Of a DNA stretch of 64,000 bases, positions 9,237 to 19,575 are shown in pieces. The translations under genes were made by a program, and so were the position numbers. The notes beneath the pieces were generated by a model. It was not told the DNA's origin. It did not search any database and was given only the letters and a program-made list of their open reading frames with translations. The DNA is taken from the NCBI RefSeq assembly GCF_041320595.1, contig NZ_CP166625.1, positions 4,834,001-4,898,000 of the forward strand. The letters run 5' to 3'. Source of the DNA: Pleomorphomonas sp. PLEO. Its GTDB lineage: Bacteria; Pseudomonadota; Alphaproteobacteria; Rhizobiales; Pleomorphomonadaceae. The stretch's first letter is position 1. Each line of letters begins with the position of its first letter.

Positions 9237-10105
9237 GACACGCCGTCCGGAAAAGGCCGAACCTGCAGGAACAACCGGCCCGCGTCGGCGGCGGTGAGGG
9301 TGGCCGGTCGATCGACGATCATGACCCGGCCGGCCTCCACGGCAACGCCGGCAAGACCGGCGGCCAAAGCCATTTCAACGGTACGCGGACCGATGGTCGG
9401 TAGATCGACGCGCAGATCTTGTTGAGGTTTGGCCGCCTTCACTAGCACGCCGGAGCGGTGCGCCGCCTTGAGTCGACCGCGCTTTCTAAGGTCGGCGACA
9501 CGCAGCAGAAGTTCATCCGTGCCCTCTATGCCCTCGACGGCGACGACACGGCCGGAGATCGCCACCACCGCCTGACCGATGTCCAGACGACCGAGGGCCA
9601 GCGACGCCTCGACACCCTTGGCAATGTCGGTATCGGCGTCATCATTGGGTTTATAGCGTCCGAGGTTGCCGCTACCTCCCACCAGTTCCGGCGCCACCTG
9701 ATGGGCGCCGACGACCCGATAGCCCCGATCCTCAAGGAAGCGAACCACATTCTTCAGCACGCTGTCATCACCGCCGACCATCAACGACAGGATTTTGGGC
9801 AGGCTCAGCACGGCACCGAGATCGACGCGGATCGCTGAAAAGTCCGGCCGATTGACAGCACCGCAGATCACGACTTCGCCGACACGCTCGCGCGCCAGGA
9901 GATCGAACAGCCGGCCGATCTCGCCCCAGCGCAGCCAGTGGTGATGGAAGGCCTCGATATCCAGATCGGCTTCGCCGACGATGCCGAATAAAACGACGGG
10001 TCGGCCAGCCGCCTCAGCCGCTCGCGCCACAACAGCGGGAACGCCACCACCGCCGGCGATGACACCCAAGGTCGGCCTGTTGGGAGCGGCGGTTACCAAG
10101 CTCAT
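9233..10105 (-). CDS. lpxI: UDP-2,3-diacylglucosamine pyrophosphatase LpxI
   Basis: A 290-residue enzyme of the LpxI (DUF1009) family, the alphaproteobacterial alternative to LpxH. It hydrolyses UDP-2,3-diacylglucosamine to lipid X and UMP. The Gly-rich N-terminus (LGVIAGGGGVPAVVARAA) and the conserved HQVAPELV and C-terminal KPQQDLRVDLPTIGPRT blocks identify it. It overlaps lpxB (4 bp) and its ATG overlaps the lpxA stop by 4 bp, so lpxA-lpxI-lpxB are probably translationally coupled. Confidence 0.96.
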   Translation of the reverse strand: MSLVTAAPNRPTLGVIAGGGGVPAVVARAAEAAGRPVVLFGIVGEADLDIEAFHHHWLRWGEIGRLFDLLARERVGEVVICGAVNRPDFSAIRVDLGAVLSLPKILSLMVGGDDSVLKNVVRFLEDRGYRVVGAHQVAPELVGGSGNLGRYKPNDDADTDIAKGVEASLALGRLDIGQAVVAISGRVVAVEGIEGTDELLLRVADLRKRGRLKAAHRSGVLVKAAKPQQDLRVDLPTIGPRTVEMALAAGLAGVAVEAGRVMIVDRPATLTAADAGRLFLQVRPFPDGVS

Positions 10106-10908
10106 TCGGCCTCGCCATCCCGGCTTCGCGGTGTGCAGATGGCGCGATCACCGCCTGCCTTGATGAATTCGATCATGCGGTCGACCAGCGGACTGCCACC
10201 ATGGGTTTCCAAAACACGGCCGAGACGTACAGACAACGGGTCATTGCCTTCGAACAACAGCTTATAGGCATTGCGCAAGGCATGGATATCGTCACGCGGA
10301 TAATTGGCGCGCCGAAGGCCAACCAGATTCAAGCCGCCAAGGCGGGCGCGGTTGCCTGTCACCATACCAAACGGAATGACGTCGTTTTCGACACCGGTCA
10401 TGCCGCCAACCATCACGCCCTCACCGATGCGCACCCACTGATGCACGGCACTGAGCCCTCCAAGAATGGCATTGTCGCCGATGTGAACGTGGCCACCGAG
10501 CGTGGCGCAGTTGACCAGAATAACGTTGTTGCCGACCACGCAATCGTGGGCGACGTGGGCGTTGGCCATCAAAAGACAGCCCGACCCCACACACGTCAGC
10601 ATTCCGCCGCCCTCGGTTCCGAGATGCAGCGTCACGCACTCGCGGATCACTGTCCTCTCGCCCACTTCAAGTCGGCTCGGCTCGCCGTGATATTTGAGAT
10701 CCTGCGGCACCATGCCGACCGTGGCATGCGGAAAAACGGTGACGCCGGCTCCAAGCGTCGTACGTCCATCCACCACGGTGTGAGCATGCAACACCACACC
10801 ATCGCCGAGCCTGACATTCGGGCCGACGACGCTAAAGGGGCCGATGCTGACGCCTTCGCCGATCTCGGCGGCCGGGTCGACAACAGCGGAGGGATGAATG
10901 GTGCGCAT
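10102..10908 (-). CDS. lpxA: Acyl-ACP--UDP-N-acetylglucosamine O-acyltransferase
   Basis: A 268-residue left-handed beta-helix acyltransferase that catalyses the first step of lipid A synthesis, moving a 3-hydroxyacyl chain from ACP to UDP-GlcNAc. Many imperfect hexapeptide repeats start at MRTIHPSAVVDPAAEIGEG; the catalytic His lies in the NAHVAHDCVVGNN segment; the C-terminal helical part holds the conserved GLRRANYPRDDIHALRNAYK stretch. The length is normal for LpxA. It lies between fabZ and lpxI in the usual order. Confidence 0.97.
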   Translation of the reverse strand: MRTIHPSAVVDPAAEIGEGVSIGPFSVVGPNVRLGDGVVLHAHTVVDGRTTLGAGVTVFPHATVGMVPQDLKYHGEPSRLEVGERTVIRECVTLHLGTEGGGMLTCVGSGCLLMANAHVAHDCVVGNNVILVNCATLGGHVHIGDNAILGGLSAVHQWVRIGEGVMVGGMTGVENDVIPFGMVTGNRARLGGLNLVGLRRANYPRDDIHALRNAYKLLFEGNDPLSVRLGRVLETHGGSPLVDRMIEFIKAGGDRAICTPRSRDGEAE

Positions 10909-11029
10909 GCGGATGATCCTCGGCGGCGACGCGGCAGGTGGCCGCTCGTTTCCCTATAGCTTCCGTTGCCGGCGAAGGGCCGCAATTTATGTTTCAGCGT
11001 ATTACGGCATACCGGCAAACGGGGAGCCG

Positions 11030-11530
11030 TCAGGCATTCACCAACATGGCGCTGAGTTCCGCCTCGGCCACCTTAATGCCGCTGACGATCGCGGTCGCCT
11101 CGAACCACCACATGTTGGCCCGCTTCTTCAGCTTGCGAACGTGATATTCCACCACGTCACCGGGGCCGACGGGTTTCCTGAACTTCACCTTGTCGATGGT
11201 CATGAAGTAGACCAGCTTCGGGGCGGCACCGTCGGCCGAGGCGTGAACGCAGATGGCACCGGCCGTCTGAGCCATGCCCTCGATCATCAACACGCCGGGC
11301 ATCACCGGCGCGTTGGGAAAATGCCCCTGGAACTGTGGCTCGTTGATGGTGACGTTCTTGATGCCGATGGCTGAATTGTCGCCATCGATCTCAATGATCC
11401 GGTCGATCATCATGAAAGGGTAACGGTGCGGCAACGCCTTGAGGAGCGCCTGGATGTCCATGACGCCCAGGGTGCCCTTGCCTGACGCTCCGGTTTCGGC
11501 CGGTGCCGTTGCGGTATCGGTCTCGCTCAC
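11030..11530 (-). CDS. fabZ: 3-hydroxyacyl-[ACP] dehydratase FabZ
   Basis: A 166-residue hotdog-fold dehydratase that converts 3-hydroxyacyl-ACP to trans-2-enoyl-ACP in fatty acid elongation, sharing the acyl-ACP pool with LpxA and LpxD. The core starts at [17 protein letters not shown]; the catalytic His is in [20 protein letters not shown], with the catalytic Glu following. The start is taken as GTG at 11530. It overlaps the lpxD stop (GTGA) and has a good GGAAGGGA ribosome-binding site 4-5 nt upstream, giving a short Thr/Ala-rich extension of 22 residues. An internal ATG at 11461 would give the minimal FabZ core. Confidence 0.95.
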   Translation of the reverse strand: MSETDTATAPAETGASGKGTLGVMDIQALLKALPHRYPFMMIDRIIEIDGDNSAIGIKNVTINEPQFQGHFPNAPVMPGVLMIEGMAQTAGAICVHASADGAAPKLVYFMTIDKVKFRKPVGPGDVVEYHVRKLKKRANMWWFEATAIVSGIKVAEAELSAMLVNA

Positions 11531-12576
11531 GTTTCGTCCCTTCCCGTCGTCTGCTTCGCGGCCCGCTTCAGGGCCATCTGTTCCTTTGTCCATTCGCGGA
11601 TTGGCCTGGCCGGCGTTCCGATCCAGCGCGCTCCCGCGGGCATATCGTCCTTCAACATCGATCCGCCAGCAAGCTGCGCGCCTTGGCCGACCGTGAGATG
11701 GCCCGCAATGCCGCTATAGCCACCGACAACCACATAGTCGCCAAGCTTGGATGAGCCGGAAATACCGACCTTCGCCACGAGCACGCAGTGACGGCCGACT
11801 TCGACGTTGTGTCCGATCTGCACTTCGTTGTCGATCTTGGTGCCTTCACCGATCATCGTGTCACGGTTCGAGCCGCGATCGATCATGACGTTGGCGCCAA
11901 TCTCGACATCGTCCTGAATCACCACACGACCGATCTGCGGCACCTTGAGATGACCGCGCGGGCCCATTGCGAAACCGAAGCCGTCCTGCCCTATGCAGGC
12001 ACCTGGGTGAATGATGACACGGTTGCCAACAAGCGCGTACTGCAGCGTGACGCCGGCACCGATATAGCCGTCGCGGCCGAAGCGCACGCCTCTCCCGATC
12101 ACGGCATTTGCCGAGACAACCGTGCCGGCCCCGATCTCCGCCCCGGCGCCGATAACGGCACCAGGCTCGACGGTTACGCCATCTTCAAGGCGGGCGGTGG
12201 GATGGATGCTCGCTTCGGGCGATATTCCTGCCTCACCAAACGGTCCCTTCAGGCGGAAAGCATCGGGAAACAGCGCCTGCATGATCAGCGCCATGGACCT
12301 GTACGGCTGCTGCGCCACAACGACGGCTGCCCCCTCCGGAGCGTCGACAGCATGGGCGGCGGAGCAGAGGACGATCGACGCCCGCGTCTCCCGGAAAACG
12401 GCGATGTAGTGAGGGTTGTCCAGGAAGGAGAGGTCGCCCGGACCAGCCTGATCGAGGGGCGCGACGCGTCCGATGGTGACTTCAGCGTCGCCGCGCACCA
12501 CCTCGCCACCGGCGATACGGGCTATCTCGGCAAGAGTGAGCCGGCCAGAAGGCGCGAAGAATACTGGATCGGTCAT
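11527..12576 (-). CDS. lpxD: UDP-3-O-(3-hydroxyacyl)glucosamine N-acyltransferase
   Basis: A 349-residue LpxD that adds the second acyl chain (N-linked) in lipid A synthesis. The N-terminal ~110 residues form the uridine-binding domain ([13 protein letters not shown]), followed by the left-handed beta-helix of hexapeptide repeats with the catalytic His in the [11 protein letters not shown] region and the conserved GQDGFGFA motif around residue 190. It is the first gene of the lpxD-fabZ-lpxA-lpxI-lpxB unit. It is separated from bamA by a terminator and has its own candidate promoter. No ompH/skp gene lies between bamA and lpxD, unlike in enterobacteria. Confidence 0.97.
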   Translation of the reverse strand: MTDPVFFAPSGRLTLAEIARIAGGEVVRGDAEVTIGRVAPLDQAGPGDLSFLDNPHYIAVFRETRASIVLCSAAHAVDAPEGAAVVVAQQPYRSMALIMQALFPDAFRLKGPFGEAGISPEASIHPTARLEDGVTVEPGAVIGAGAEIGAGTVVSANAVIGRGVRFGRDGYIGAGVTLQYALVGNRVIIHPGACIGQDGFGFAMGPRGHLKVPQIGRVVIQDDVEIGANVMIDRGSNRDTMIGEGTKIDNEVQIGHNVEVGRHCVLVAKVGISGSSKLGDYVVVGGYSGIAGHLTVGQGAQLAGGSMLKDDMPAGARWIGTPARPIREWTKEQMALKRAAKQTTGRDET

Positions 12577-12713
12577 GACTACACTCGCCCGTCCATCCGG
12601 TCACAAACCGCAACAGACGCGCGCCTTCCTTATCCGTTTCGGCTCAAGCACCGCAAACTCGACGGCCGCCCGGCATTCCGTCGCGGCCGGCTGCGATCTT
12701 CCCGGAACGGAAG

Positions 12714-12743
12714 GCATTAGCCACTGCGCCGGCCCGGTGTCAA
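12714..12743 (-). promoter_or_regulatory. Candidate promoter of the lpxD-fabZ-lpxA-lpxI-lpxB unit
   Basis: On the minus strand a consensus -35 TTGACA (12738-12743) is followed after 18 bp by TAATGC (12714-12719), or after 17 bp by CTAATG. This leaves a leader of roughly 130 nt before the lpxD start. By-eye prediction. Confidence 0.5.
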
Positions 12744-12890
12744 CCGACCGCGCGCGGCAAGCAACCCGGAAGGATGAGTTGTTCTGCGGTCATGGCGTTG
12801 CGAGGCATCGAATTCGTCGTTTCGCCTCGGATATTGAGCCGCGCGGCGGAGCAAACCTCCAAACCGCTTGGACTCTCTCAAACCGACGCC

Positions 12891-12926
12891 ACAAAACAAA
12901 ACCGCCGCGCTTTGGGCGCGGCGGTT
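12891..12926 (-). terminator. Rho-independent terminator of bamA
   Basis: Read on the minus strand, the perfect 11-bp stem AACCGCCGCGC / GCGCGGCGGTT (12916-12926 and 12900-12910), with a 5-nt loop, is followed by a T-rich tract (TTGTTTTGT). It starts about 22 nt after the bamA stop. Confidence 0.9.
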
Positions 12927-12948
12927 GATAGCTCAAACGAGGGCAGTA

Positions 12949-15279
12949 TCAGAACTTGGTACCACCAGAGAACTTGAAGATCTGCGTCTTGTCGGTGTCC
13001 TCTTTCACGACCGGATAGGCGAAATCGGCGCGAAGCAGGCCAAATGGCGACTGCCACACTATACCGGCGCCAACCGAGGCACGCAGGGCAAGACCGTTGT
13101 CGACACCGGCGGTCGGATTGTCGGACGACCACAGCGTACCGGCGTCGGCGAACAGAGAGCCCCAGACGCCGTATTCCTGCGGCAGCATCGGGATCGGGAA
13201 CAGGCTCTCGGCGGTGGCCGCAACGTAATACTGACCACCCAAGGCGTAACCCGTCGCCGGATCGCGCGGACCAATGCCATTGGACTGGAAGCCACGAATG
13301 ATCGACCCGCCAACCTGGAACTGATCGATGTAAGCGACATCATCGCCAACGCCGAACATAGCGCCGCCCTTGGCACCGACGTGACCGATCAAATCCCAAT
13401 CTTCAACCAGTTCCTTGTAGTACTCGACGCGCCCCGTGGTGCGAAGGAAGGTTGCGTCCCCACCGACACCAGCAAACTCCTGCTTGATCTGCGCGTAGAC
13501 GCCGTTGCGCGGGAAAGCAAAGTCGTCAATCGTATTATACGTCAGGCTCGTACCAACGATTGAGATGAAGCGATCTCCATTGGTGACAAACTTGCTATAC
13601 TTTGCATCCGCACCGGAAATTTCCTGCTGATAGCCTTCGTAGAACAGGCCCAACATCGTATCGTCATTCAGCGGTACACCGAAGCGAATCTTTCCACCGG
13701 TATTGGTCTCGTCGTACGGATGAACGCTGTCATCGGAGTTGCTGTAATTACGCCGATAGACGTCAAAGCCACCCTCGAGTCGACGATCGAACAGATAGGG
13801 CTCAGTGAACGACAGCTCGTAGGACGAGTCGCCAGAGTTTCCGTCAGTGGTAATGCCCTTGGAAACCGAAGCGCGCACATACTGGCCGCGACCGAGGAAG
13901 TTCTTCTCGGTGATCGACAGTTCGGCCAGGATGCCGCTCGATGTGGAATAGCCGGCACCAATGCTGACTTCACCCGTCGGTTTGTCGTCGACCTGAACGT
14001 TGACGATAACCTTGTCAGAGGACGAGCCCGGCTCCGACCAGATGCGAACGGTCTTGAAGTAACCGAGGTTCTTCAGCTTGCGCTCGGCCTTCTCGATCAA
14101 CACCTGATTATACGCGTCGCCTTCACCGATATCGAACTCGCGACGGATGACATAGTCCCGCGTACGATCGTTGCCGATGATGTTGATGCGTTCGATATAG
14201 GCCCGGGCACCCTCGTCAACGAAATAGGTGACGGCGATGGTGCGGTTGGCATAGTCCCGATCGCCACGCGGACGAACCTGCACGAAGGCGTAGCCCTTGG
14301 CGGCGACAGCCGTGGTTATTGCCTCCAGCGACTTATCGACATCAGCGGCCGAATAAGTGTCACCGGTGCGGGTCAGAGCCAACGCCTTGAGATTTTCAGG
14401 ATTGATGTCGGACAGCGTCGTCTCGACCTTAACGTCGCCGTACTTGTAGCGCTCGCCCTCATCGACGGTAAAGGTCAGGAAAAACGAGTTCTGCTGTCGG
14501 TCGAAATCCGCAGTAGCGGAGACGACGCGGAAATCGGCATAACCGTGATTGTAGTAGAAGCGGCGAAGCGCTTCCTGGTCGGCGTTCAGCTTCTCCGGGC
14601 TATAGTTATCCGACGTCTTGAACCAGCCGAACAGCCCGGATTCCTTGGTGGATATGACGTTGGAAAGGCGAGAATTGGAGAAGGTCTTATTGCCGACAAA
14701 CGTGATCTGGCTGACCTCGGTGCGCGGACCTTCGTTGATCTGGAAGATGAGATCGACACGCCCCTTGCCAAGATCGACCTGCTTGGGTTCGACGGTGGCG
14801 TCATAGCGGCCGCTGCGGCGATAGAGTTCGAGGATGCGCTGGGTATCGGACTCGACCTTGCCCTGGGTCAGCACCGAGCGGGACTGAAGTTCAACGACAC
14901 CCTTCAGCACTTCGTCGGACTGAACATCGTTGCCCTCGAACGCGACGCGGGCAATGACCGGGTTTTCCACCACTTTCACCGAAACATGGCCGCCGGACTG
15001 GCTCACCTGCACGTCTGAGAACATGCCGGTAGCAAAAAGCGCCTTGATCGATTCGTCGACCTCGGCGGCGCTAAGCGGCTTGCCTGGCGTACCCTTGATG
15101 TAGGCAGCGATGGTCTCGGGCTCCACACGCGTGTTGCCAACCACCGTCACTCGACCGGCGGGCGCCGCCTCGGCTGAGATTGCGCCCAAATCCGGGACAA
15201 ATCCGCCCAACAAAGGTGCCGCGACAAGCAAGGCAGCGGCGGCGGCGACGACTTTCGTCCATTCCTTGAATGAGCGCAT
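12949..15279 (-). CDS. bamA: Outer membrane protein assembly factor BamA
   Basis: A 776-residue Omp85-family protein, the core of the BAM complex that inserts beta-barrel proteins into the outer membrane. It has an N-terminal signal peptide (positively charged start, hydrophobic core, probable cleavage near AEAA at about residue 39). Five POTRA domains span roughly residues 40-440 (first: RVTVVGNTRVEPETIAAYI) and a C-terminal 16-strand barrel follows, with the GSIIRGFQSNGIGPRD segment near the lid loop. It ends in Phe (GGTKF), the C-terminal aromatic of outer membrane proteins. It is downstream of rseP with a 162-nt gap and followed by a strong terminator. Confidence 0.97.
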   Translation of the reverse strand: MRSFKEWTKVVAAAAALLVAAPLLGGFVPDLGAISAEAAPAGRVTVVGNTRVEPETIAAYIKGTPGKPLSAAEVDESIKALFATGMFSDVQVSQSGGHVSVKVVENPVIARVAFEGNDVQSDEVLKGVVELQSRSVLTQGKVESDTQRILELYRRSGRYDATVEPKQVDLGKGRVDLIFQINEGPRTEVSQITFVGNKTFSNSRLSNVISTKESGLFGWFKTSDNYSPEKLNADQEALRRFYYNHGYADFRVVSATADFDRQQNSFFLTFTVDEGERYKYGDVKVETTLSDINPENLKALALTRTGDTYSAADVDKSLEAITTAVAAKGYAFVQVRPRGDRDYANRTIAVTYFVDEGARAYIERINIIGNDRTRDYVIRREFDIGEGDAYNQVLIEKAERKLKNLGYFKTVRIWSEPGSSSDKVIVNVQVDDKPTGEVSIGAGYSTSSGILAELSITEKNFLGRGQYVRASVSKGITTDGNSGDSSYELSFTEPYLFDRRLEGGFDVYRRNYSNSDDSVHPYDETNTGGKIRFGVPLNDDTMLGLFYEGYQQEISGADAKYSKFVTNGDRFISIVGTSLTYNTIDDFAFPRNGVYAQIKQEFAGVGGDATFLRTTGRVEYYKELVEDWDLIGHVGAKGGAMFGVGDDVAYIDQFQVGGSIIRGFQSNGIGPRDPATGYALGGQYYVAATAESLFPIPMLPQEYGVWGSLFADAGTLWSSDNPTAGVDNGLALRASVGAGIVWQSPFGLLRADFAYPVVKEDTDKTQIFKFSGGTKF

Positions 15280-15441
15280 TTAATCTCGTACCCGAAGTTC
15301 TGCGGCCAAAGCCGATTGGGAACCCTTATTACAGATTCCGATCAAGAGGTTTTTACAGTCTTTGCCACGATGCGCAAGCGACCTTGCCATGGCTAATGCC
15401 GTTTTCCATGCCGTGCGTGACCCGAAGGTCACTTGCGAAGC

Positions 15442-16551
15442 CTAACCCGATGCGATCTTGGCGATATCATTCAGTACGCCAAAGGCCATCAGTCCCAAGA
15501 CGATAGCAAACCCGATGCCGAAGCCGATCTCTTGAGCCCGCTCCGGCAGCGGCCGTCCACGCAACGCCTCGATCACGTAGAATGCCAGATGTCCACCGTC
15601 CAGCATGGGGATTGGGAAGAGGTTAATGAGACCGATCGAAATCGACAGAATGGCAGCAAGGTTAATAAGAGGTATAAGCCCCATCGCGGCAACCTGGCCG
15701 CTGACACGAGCGATACCGATAGGACCGCTGATCTGCGTCGTCGATGTCCGTCCGGAGAACATGCCGGCCACCGAGGACAGTGTGCTATCGACGATCGACC
15801 AAGTCTCGCGCACCGCTTCATGCACCGCACCGAGCGGCCCGAAGCTGCGCAGCTCGACGGTGGGATTGGTCTGCCTCAAGCCGAGAACCGGTACGGTCTG
15901 CTTCTCGCCAAAGCCATCGACAATCTCACGGGAGCGCGGCGTCGCGTGCAACGTCAAGCGATCGCCCGAACGGTCAATATCGATGGCCAGTTCGACGCCA
16001 TTCTGCAACATGACGACGCGCTGGATGTCGGCAAAACTTTCGACCGGGTCGCCGTCAATCGCAAGAATGCGGTCACCGGCAACAAAGCCAGCCTCGGCAG
16101 CAGGACTCCCCGGTTCGACGGTACCGGCGACCGGCGCAATCATCGGTTTGCCAAAGGCATAAAAAAGGACCGCTAGCACCGCAATTGCAAAAAGGAAATT
16201 GGCGGCCGGTCCGGCAGCGACAACGGCTGCGCGGGCAACAAGGCTCTTCGACTGAAACGCACCAGGATCAGACGACTTCTCGCCCGGCACGCTGGCGGCA
16301 TTGGCGTCGTCGATGAAACGCACATAGCCACCAAGGGGAATAGCAGACAGTTTCCAGCGCGTGCCCTTGCGATCGATCCGGCCCACGAGTTCTGGCCCAA
16401 AGCCAATCGAGAAGACGCTGACGGTGACGCCCGCGCGGCGCGCCACCCAGAAATGCCCAAGTTCGTGAACGAAGACCACCACGGTCAATACGATCAGGAA
16501 GGGGATGACTGTCCCGACCAGCGTGCTGCCCGTTGTCGCGAGAAAATCCAA
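15442..16551 (-). CDS. rseP: Site-2 protease RseP (RIP metalloprotease)
   Basis: A 369-residue intramembrane zinc protease that cleaves anti-sigma factors and cleared signal peptides within the inner membrane. The HExxH site is FVHELGHFWVARRAG in the first membrane segment; a PDZ domain lies in the middle (GFVAGDRILAIDGDPVESF) and the third zinc ligand is in the NLFPIPMLDGGHL motif near the end. The start is TTG at 16551, preceded by a strong GAGGATGAGG ribosome-binding site, which gives LDFLATTG as the N-terminus; the longer open frame to 16665 has no family similarity. It lies between dxr and bamA in the standard order. Confidence 0.95.
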   Translation of the reverse strand: MDFLATTGSTLVGTVIPFLIVLTVVVFVHELGHFWVARRAGVTVSVFSIGFGPELVGRIDRKGTRWKLSAIPLGGYVRFIDDANAASVPGEKSSDPGAFQSKSLVARAAVVAAGPAANFLFAIAVLAVLFYAFGKPMIAPVAGTVEPGSPAAEAGFVAGDRILAIDGDPVESFADIQRVVMLQNGVELAIDIDRSGDRLTLHATPRSREIVDGFGEKQTVPVLGLRQTNPTVELRSFGPLGAVHEAVRETWSIVDSTLSSVAGMFSGRTSTTQISGPIGIARVSGQVAAMGLIPLINLAAILSISIGLINLFPIPMLDGGHLAFYVIEALRGRPLPERAQEIGFGIGFAIVLGLMAFGVLNDIAKIASG

Positions 16552-16686
16552 GGCCTCATCCTCTCGTGATCCAGCTTGCCTCAGCCAACGGCGACTTCCG
16601 GCCCTTGGCTTTCCGCGCTGCGCGCGCGGCACCACTTGGCGCCGAACGCTGCTATGTCGCTTCAATGGACGCTCCGCCCTGTCCTA

Positions 16687-17904
16687 CTATAGGCAGGCCA
16701 AGGCAATCTTGCGAGCCCGCCCATCGAGTTCCGTCGCTTCGGCCAGCGAATCCGGCTCCATAAGACCGCCCTCCCCATCAATCTTGCCGAGGGTTGCTTC
16801 GACGACACGGGCGATATCGAGGAAAGCGATGCGATCGGCAAGGAAAGCCTCGACGGCAACCTCATTGGCGGCATTGAGCACGCAGGGTGCCCCGTCGCCT
16901 CGTCGCATCGCCGCTTCTGCAAGGGGCAAACAGGGGAAGCGGTCGCGATCGGGGGCTTCAAAGGTCAGCGTCCCAACCGCCGAAAGATCGAGTGGCTTCA
17001 CCGTCGTCGGCCGACGTTCGGGCCAGGCGAGGCAGTAGCCGATCGGCGTGCGCATGTCGGGCACTCCGAGTTCGGCCAGCAGAGAACCGTCCTTGTAGCG
17101 AACGAGACCATGCACCACCGACTGAGGATGGACCAATATCGAAAGCTGGTCGACCGAGACGGGGTAAAGTCGATAGGCCTCGATCAGCTCCAGTCCCTTG
17201 TTCATGAGCGTTGCCGAATCGATGGTGATCTTTGGCCCCATACTCCATTTGGGATGCCGCAACGCCATCTCGCGCGTGACCGCCGCCAGTTCCGATTTTG
17301 GCGTCCTCAGGAATGGTCCGCCGGAGGCCGTAATGATCACCTCGGAGATAGTGTCGGCATTTTCGGCCTCGAAGACCTGGAAAATGGCATTGTGTTCGCT
17401 GTCGACCGGAAGGATGCGCGTGCCGGCGCGCGTTGCCGCCCCCAGGAATAGGGGACCCGCGGAAACCAGCGTCTCCTTGTTGGCAAGTGCCAGAATCCGT
17501 GTTGAACCGAGCGCGGCCAGACTGGGCGCCAGCCCTGCGAAGCCGACGATCGCCGATACGACGATATCAGTCGGACGGGCGGCGGCGCCGGCTACCGCCT
17601 CGGAACCGGCCGCAACTTCGATACCGGTCCCGGCGAGGCGGTCGCGAAGCTCGGCATAGGCGGCGGGATCGGCGACAACAGCGATCCGGGCAGAGAAACG
17701 GACCGCGAGTTCAGCGAGTTCACGGGCATTGCGCCCGGCGGTGAGGGCTTCGATCTCAAAGCGCCCAGGCTCCGAAGAGACCAGGTCGAGCGTGTTGAGA
17801 CCGATCGACCCGGTAGCACCCAGAATCGAAAGCCGTCTCGGGGCCGGGCTCGCCGATCCGCCGGCACCAGGGCCCGGGTCCATATTCGCTGTCATCGCTA
17901 TCAC
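16687..17904 (-). CDS. dxr: 1-deoxy-D-xylulose 5-phosphate reductoisomerase
   Basis: A 405-residue NADPH-dependent enzyme that makes 2-C-methyl-D-erythritol 4-phosphate, the committed step of the non-mevalonate isoprenoid pathway. It supplies IPP for the UppS encoded just upstream. The Rossmann motif ILGATGSIGLNTLDL is near residue 30; the metal- and substrate-binding VDSEHNAIFQ and SASGGPF-like (TASGGPFLRTP) blocks and MGPKITIDSATLMNKGLE are intact. The GTG at 17904 overlaps the cdsA stop (GTGA); ATG at 17895 is an alternative. Confidence 0.96.
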   Translation of the reverse strand: MIAMTANMDPGPGAGGSASPAPRRLSILGATGSIGLNTLDLVSSEPGRFEIEALTAGRNARELAELAVRFSARIAVVADPAAYAELRDRLAGTGIEVAAGSEAVAGAAARPTDIVVSAIVGFAGLAPSLAALGSTRILALANKETLVSAGPLFLGAATRAGTRILPVDSEHNAIFQVFEAENADTISEVIITASGGPFLRTPKSELAAVTREMALRHPKWSMGPKITIDSATLMNKGLELIEAYRLYPVSVDQLSILVHPQSVVHGLVRYKDGSLLAELGVPDMRTPIGYCLAWPERRPTTVKPLDLSAVGTLTFEAPDRDRFPCLPLAEAAMRRGDGAPCVLNAANEVAVEAFLADRIAFLDIARVVEATLGKIDGEGGLMEPDSLAEATELDGRARKIALACL

Positions 17905-18764
17905 CAGATGAGGAGACCGCCGGCAATGCCTACGCCCGCAAGCCAGTCGCGCCCGAGGCCGATGGCTGCGGCCACGGCCAAAGCTGCCACGAGGCCGTCG
18001 ACGCGATCCATGATTCCACCGTGGCCCGGAATGAGAACGCCAGAATCCTTGACGCCGAAATGTCGCTTCATGGCGGATTCAGCGAGATCGCCCGCCTGCC
18101 CTACCACCGAAAGCAACAGCGCGACCAGAGCCACCGGCACGCTGAAGCCGATATTCGCAGCCACCACCACAAGACTTCCAGCGATAACACCGGCAACGGC
18201 GCCACCGATTGCGCCCGACCAAGTCTTCTTTGGGGAGAAGCGTGGAGCCAGCTTCGGCCCGCCGATCAGCCGGCCCGAGAAATACGCGGCAGTATCGGTT
18301 GCCCAGACGACCGCGAGGACGAAAATTACCGCCACAGCGCCGGTTGAAGCGAAGGTCTGCGTATCCGCCCCGCGCAGAGCGACCACAGCTATTGCCGGCA
18401 CGCCGGCATAGAGCACGCCGAGCGACAACCAGGCGACGCGTGGCTCAGTGACCCGCGCCAACATCAGCGCTGCCGCCACCAAGGCCGAAAAGGCAAGCGA
18501 CTGGAGCGGCTGCTCGCGGGCCATCATCACCGTGACGGCAAGGAATGCCATCAGCGCCCAGGGAGCGGCACGGAAGGCGAACGGTCCGCTCATGGCCATC
18601 CATTCGCGCAGGATCAGCACGGCGGCAACCGCGGAAAGCGCAGCGAAGACCCAACCACCAGCCCACAGCGTTCCCACGGTTAGAGCGGCCAGCACGATGG
18701 CCGACAGCACTCGCAAAATCAACTCGGAGCCGGCCTTTCCGGGCGCGGGAGTCGGCGCACTCAT
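17901..18764 (-). CDS. cdsA: Phosphatidate cytidylyltransferase
   Basis: A 287-residue polytopic inner-membrane enzyme that makes CDP-diacylglycerol from phosphatidate and CTP, the branch point of phospholipid synthesis. About seven or eight hydrophobic segments precede the C-terminal signature with conserved acidic residues, here seen as [21 protein letters not shown] and the [12 protein letters not shown] end motif. It overlaps uppS by 4 bp (ATGA) upstream and dxr by 4 bp downstream, so uppS-cdsA-dxr are probably translationally coupled. Confidence 0.96.
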   Translation of the reverse strand: MSAPTPAPGKAGSELILRVLSAIVLAALTVGTLWAGGWVFAALSAVAAVLILREWMAMSGPFAFRAAPWALMAFLAVTVMMAREQPLQSLAFSALVAAALMLARVTEPRVAWLSLGVLYAGVPAIAVVALRGADTQTFASTGAVAVIFVLAVVWATDTAAYFSGRLIGGPKLAPRFSPKKTWSGAIGGAVAGVIAGSLVVVAANIGFSVPVALVALLLSVVGQAGDLAESAMKRHFGVKDSGVLIPGHGGIMDRVDGLVAALAVAAAIGLGRDWLAGVGIAGGLLIW

Positions 18765-19522
18765 ACGGTCTCGCCCTTCTGCGGCAATCCACCGAAGCGT
18801 CGCTCACGGGCAAGATACTCGTCAATCGCCCGATCAAATGCGGCTCCGTCGAAATCGGGCCAGTAATCCGGAACAAAAACAAATTCAGCGTAAGCCGCCT
18901 GCCACAACAAAAAGTTGGAAAGTCGCTGCTCGCCGCTGGTTCGGATGATCAGATCCGGATCGGGCATGCCGGCGGTGTCGAGCTTGGCTGCGATAAGGTC
19001 CGCGGTAACATCCTCGCCCCTGAGACGACCGGAAGCCACCTCAACGGCTATGGTTCGTGTTGCGCGAGCGATCTCGTCACGACTACCATAGTTGAATGCA
19101 ATGACGAGGTTGAGACCGGTATTACCGACGGTTTTCTCCTCGGCCTCGATCAGGAGCCCGGCGATATCCCCGGAGAGATTGTCGCGACCGCCGATGACGC
19201 GTACCCGAACATTACCACGTCTCAGCTCGTTAAGATCGCGGCGGATGAAAAGCTTCAAGAGCCCCATCAGCTCACTGACCTCATCGGCCGGCCGCGACCA
19301 ATTCTCCGACGAAAAGCCGAAAACCGTCAGCCACTCGATGCCAATATCAGTGGCGTGTCTGACGATGTCACGGATCGACTGGACCCCGCGCCGGTGTCCT
19401 TCGGCGCGCGGCAGGCCACGCGAGCGCGCCCAGCGACCATTGCCGTCCATGATGATCGCGACATGGCGCGGCAAGCCCACTTTCCGAGGCTTTTCCGTCG
19501 GCACCGATCCGAGCCGCATCAT
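18761..19522 (-). CDS. uppS: Isoprenyl transferase (undecaprenyl-diphosphate synthase)
   Basis: A 253-residue cis-prenyltransferase making the C55 carrier lipid for peptidoglycan and other surface polymers. Region [18 protein letters not shown] has the catalytic Asp; the [14 protein letters not shown] and C-terminal [21 protein letters not shown] motifs are intact. It is followed by cdsA with a 4-bp overlap and lies 53 nt after frr. Confidence 0.96.
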   Translation of the reverse strand: MMRLGSVPTEKPRKVGLPRHVAIIMDGNGRWARSRGLPRAEGHRRGVQSIRDIVRHATDIGIEWLTVFGFSSENWSRPADEVSELMGLLKLFIRRDLNELRRGNVRVRVIGGRDNLSGDIAGLLIEAEEKTVGNTGLNLVIAFNYGSRDEIARATRTIAVEVASGRLRGEDVTADLIAAKLDTAGMPDPDLIIRTSGEQRLSNFLLWQAAYAEFVFVPDYWPDFDGAAFDRAIDEYLARERRFGGLPQKGETV

Positions 19523-19575
19523 GTCCGCTTTGCCCCCCCTAAAAGCCCGAAGATCCGCCAGCCCGCCGTTTCGGA

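Larger units (their letters stand above)
12577..12948. other. bamA-lpxD intergenic region
   Basis: A 372-nt gap without a credible gene. It holds the bamA terminator next to bamA and a candidate lpxD promoter about 140-165 nt before lpxD. No skp/ompH remnant is visible in any frame. Confidence 0.6.

Noticed and set aside
13720-15018. 432-codon plus-strand frame opposite bamA
   Set aside because: Antisense shadow of a well-supported BamA; the Val/Asp/Gly-rich product mirrors bamA codons.
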